From: Actinomycetospora succinea
GTDB taxonomy: Bacteria > Actinomycetota > Actinomycetes > Mycobacteriales > Pseudonocardiaceae
Assembly (NCBI RefSeq): GCF_004363095.1
Contig: NZ_SNYO01000002.1
Span: 310,001 to 374,000, forward strand
Length of the DNA: 64,000 nt
Reading direction: 5' to 3'
Under the pieces are notes generated by a model. The model ran no database searches. It was not told the DNA's origin and saw only the letters and a program-made list of their open reading frames with translations. The translations under genes and the position numbers were made by a program. Shown here piece by piece: positions 62,775 to 64,000 of the stretch (positions within the stretch are counted from its first letter, which is position 1; every line of letters starts with the position of its first letter).

Positions 62775-64000
62775 GCCAGCAGCTCCCGCGCCGCCGCCCG
62801 ACCCTCGCGGATCGCCTCCGCCACGGTCCGCGGCGCGACGGCGTCGCCGACCGCGATCAGACCCGGCCCGGCCGCGAACGACGGCGCCCGCCGCGGCCCC
62901 GCGTCGACGAGCACCGCCGCCGGCAGCGACGACACGGCCCCCGTCACCACGTCCGCGACGGACACGACGCCGTCGGACCACCCCGTCACCGACGACTCCG
63001 TCACCCGCCGCACCCCCGCCCGCGCGAGCCGCGCCTGGGCGTCGACGAGGTCGCCGGTGCGCGCGAGCCCCGGTCCGATGAGCAGCCCCGGTGCCACGAT
63101 CGAGACCTCACGCCCCTCGGCGGCGAGGAGCTCCGCCAGCGCCACCGCCGCCCCGTCGCCGACGGGGTCCTCGATCACCACCGGCCCCGGCGGCACGCCG
63201 TCCCGCAGCGCCGCCGCGATCGGCGTCCCGCGCCCCGGGCGGTCGACGCCCCCGCACGCGAGCACGGCCCGGCCCGACTCAAGATCGTGGGTGATTTCCT
63301 GACGTTCAACGCGAGTGTTCGGCCTCCGGCGCGGCAGCTCTCGCTCCGCTTCGTGCCGCGGGTGGCCGCCACGCTGGAGCACCCCGGACCCCGCAGCGAC
63401 CCCGAGGGAGATCGGGACCCCGAGTGCGGCGAGCTCGTCGACGTACCAGTCGACGAGGCGCGCGAAGCGCTCGCGCCCGGGCAGTCCGGCTACCAGGGGC
63501 AGGAGGCCGCCGACGGTCGACGCCCGCTCGACGAGATGCACCGGGCACCCCGCCCGCGCTAGCGTCCGCGCCGCTTCCAGGCCCGCCGGACCGGCGCCGA
63601 TCACGACCACCGGGGAGACGGAACGCCCCACCACCCGCTCCGGCACCTCCGGCGCCGCGACCGTGCACGAGATCCGCGGGTTGCGGACGTCGCGCACGCG
63701 GCACTGCTGGTTGGTCAGCACGCACGGGCGCGGCGCGGACCCGGCGCGGACCGCGGCGACGAGGTCGGCGTCGGCGAGCTGGGCGCGGGTCATCTCGACG
63801 AGGTCGGCGTCCCCGGACGCCAGCACATCGGCAGCGAACGGAACGTCCACCACGCTCCCCGCCAGCACCGTCGCCACGCCCGGCACGCGGACCGACGAGC
63901 AGACGTCCCGCAGGAAGCCCGGCTCCGTGTGTGCGTCCGGCCGCGTCGCGCCGACCGTCAGCGCGGAGCCCCGCACCGGCACGACGAGGTCGACCAGATC
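62771..64000 (-). CDS. Second mycofactocin-type FadH/OYE oxidoreductase, C-terminal part (OYE2)
   Basis: The frame is open to the right edge, so the N-terminal barrel is outside the window. The visible part has the end of the OYE barrel (ADLVEMTRAQLADADLVAAV), an iron-sulfur region CVLTNQQC...C with threonine where the second cysteine is expected, and the flavin domain start VVVIGAGPAGLEAARTLARA. Between ALGVPISLGVAAG and DLESGRAVLACGGVDRPG is an insert of about 35 residues encoded by a family 3 relative (63281-63381). Its stop overlaps the OYE1 start. Confidence 0.88.
   Translation of the reverse strand, partial: DLVDLVVPVRGSALTVGATRPDAHTEPGFLRDVCSSVRVPGVATVLAGSVVDVPFAADVLASGDADLVEMTRAQLADADLVAAVRAGSAPRPCVLTNQQCRVRDVRNPRISCTVAAPEVPERVVGRSVSPVVVIGAGPAGLEAARTLARAGCPVHLVERASTVGGLLPLVAGLPGRERFARLVDWYVDELAALGVPISLGVAAGSGVLQRGGHPRHEAERELPRRRPNTRVERQEITHDLESGRAVLACGGVDRPGRGTPIAAALRDGVPPGPVVIEDPVGDGAAVALAELLAAEGREVSIVAPGLLIGPGLARTGDLVDAQARLARAGVRRVTESSVTGWSDGVVSVADVVTGAVSSLPAAVLVDAGPRRAPSFAAGPGLIAVGDAVAPRTVAEAIREGRAAARELLA
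63281..63381 (+). repeat. Family 3 relative, longer form, inside OYE2
   Basis: Plus strand: an ATCG-G-G-G like start, TTTCCTGACGTTCAACG as in the mftF copies, then about 50 extra bases with inverted GGCGCGGCAG-type segments, then GGTGGCCGCCACGCTG. It is in frame with the oxidoreductase, which reads GVLQRGGHPRHEAERELPRR across it. Confidence 0.75.

Overview
The window is very GC-rich actinobacterial chromosome. Wobble positions are almost all G or C, GTG starts are common, many genes overlap as GTGA, and LuxR, TetR and ArsR regulators are frequent. A mycofactocin-type locus, a DUF3027/MFS/DUF2771 set and a form II Cox-like operon point to Pseudonocardiales (for example Pseudonocardia or Actinomycetospora). 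The genus is an inference. I saw no rRNA, tRNA, CRISPR array, phage gene or transposase.

Layout. 1-4.7 kb: end of an acyl-CoA ligase, an autoregulated-looking ArsR/VOC pair, a large LuxR-type ATPase regulator and an NTF2-like protein. 4.8-5.9 kb: an AbiEi/DUF559 gene bracketed by two copies of one long palindrome. 5.9-9.8 kb: flavin monooxygenase, C-N hydrolase and NCS2 permease, a probable small catabolic operon. 9.9-23.8 kb: DUF2530, a second LuxR ATPase, an NmrA-like protein, a sacsin-like ATPase, DUF3027, MFS plus DUF2771, a secreted lectin-domain protein, a cold-shock protein, a GAF-LuxR regulator and a cupin. 23.8-29.5 kb: acyl-CoA ligase, AMP nucleosidase, hemerythrin, and a FAD monooxygenase divergent from its probable TetR regulator. 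29.5-32.8 kb: a tightly overlapping molybdate operon (HTH-TOBE regulator, modA, modB, modC). 32.9-46.3 kb: acyl-CoA dehydrogenase, response regulator, two tandem secreted paralogues, an HlyD-like adaptor, an NAD-binding/TetR pair, moaA-moaD, ogt, an acyl-CoA ligase, an OtsB-like fragment, alkA, VOC and AraC genes. 46.4-55.6 kb: P1 peptidase, coxS-coxL-coxM-coxG and ppdK. 55.7-64 kb: the distal part of a mycofactocin locus (MOSC, mftF, phosphoribosyltransferase, thioesterase, ATP-grasp, mftE and two FadH/OYE oxidoreductases). mftA-D are expected just past the right edge.

Molybdenum is a shared theme: molybdate uptake, cofactor synthesis (moaA, moaD), a molybdo-hydroxylase (cox) and a MOSC protein all lie within 27 kb.

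The most unusual property is a set of dispersed palindromic elements in at least four families. Some sit in gaps between genes as hairpins. Others appear to be inserted in frame inside coding sequences: two 55-bp copies in mftF in opposite orientations, a longer relative in the second OYE gene, and one in the start region of modC whose relative lies intergenically at 47.5 kb. This resembles the in-frame palindromic elements of Rickettsia. I do not know of a described equivalent in this group of bacteria.
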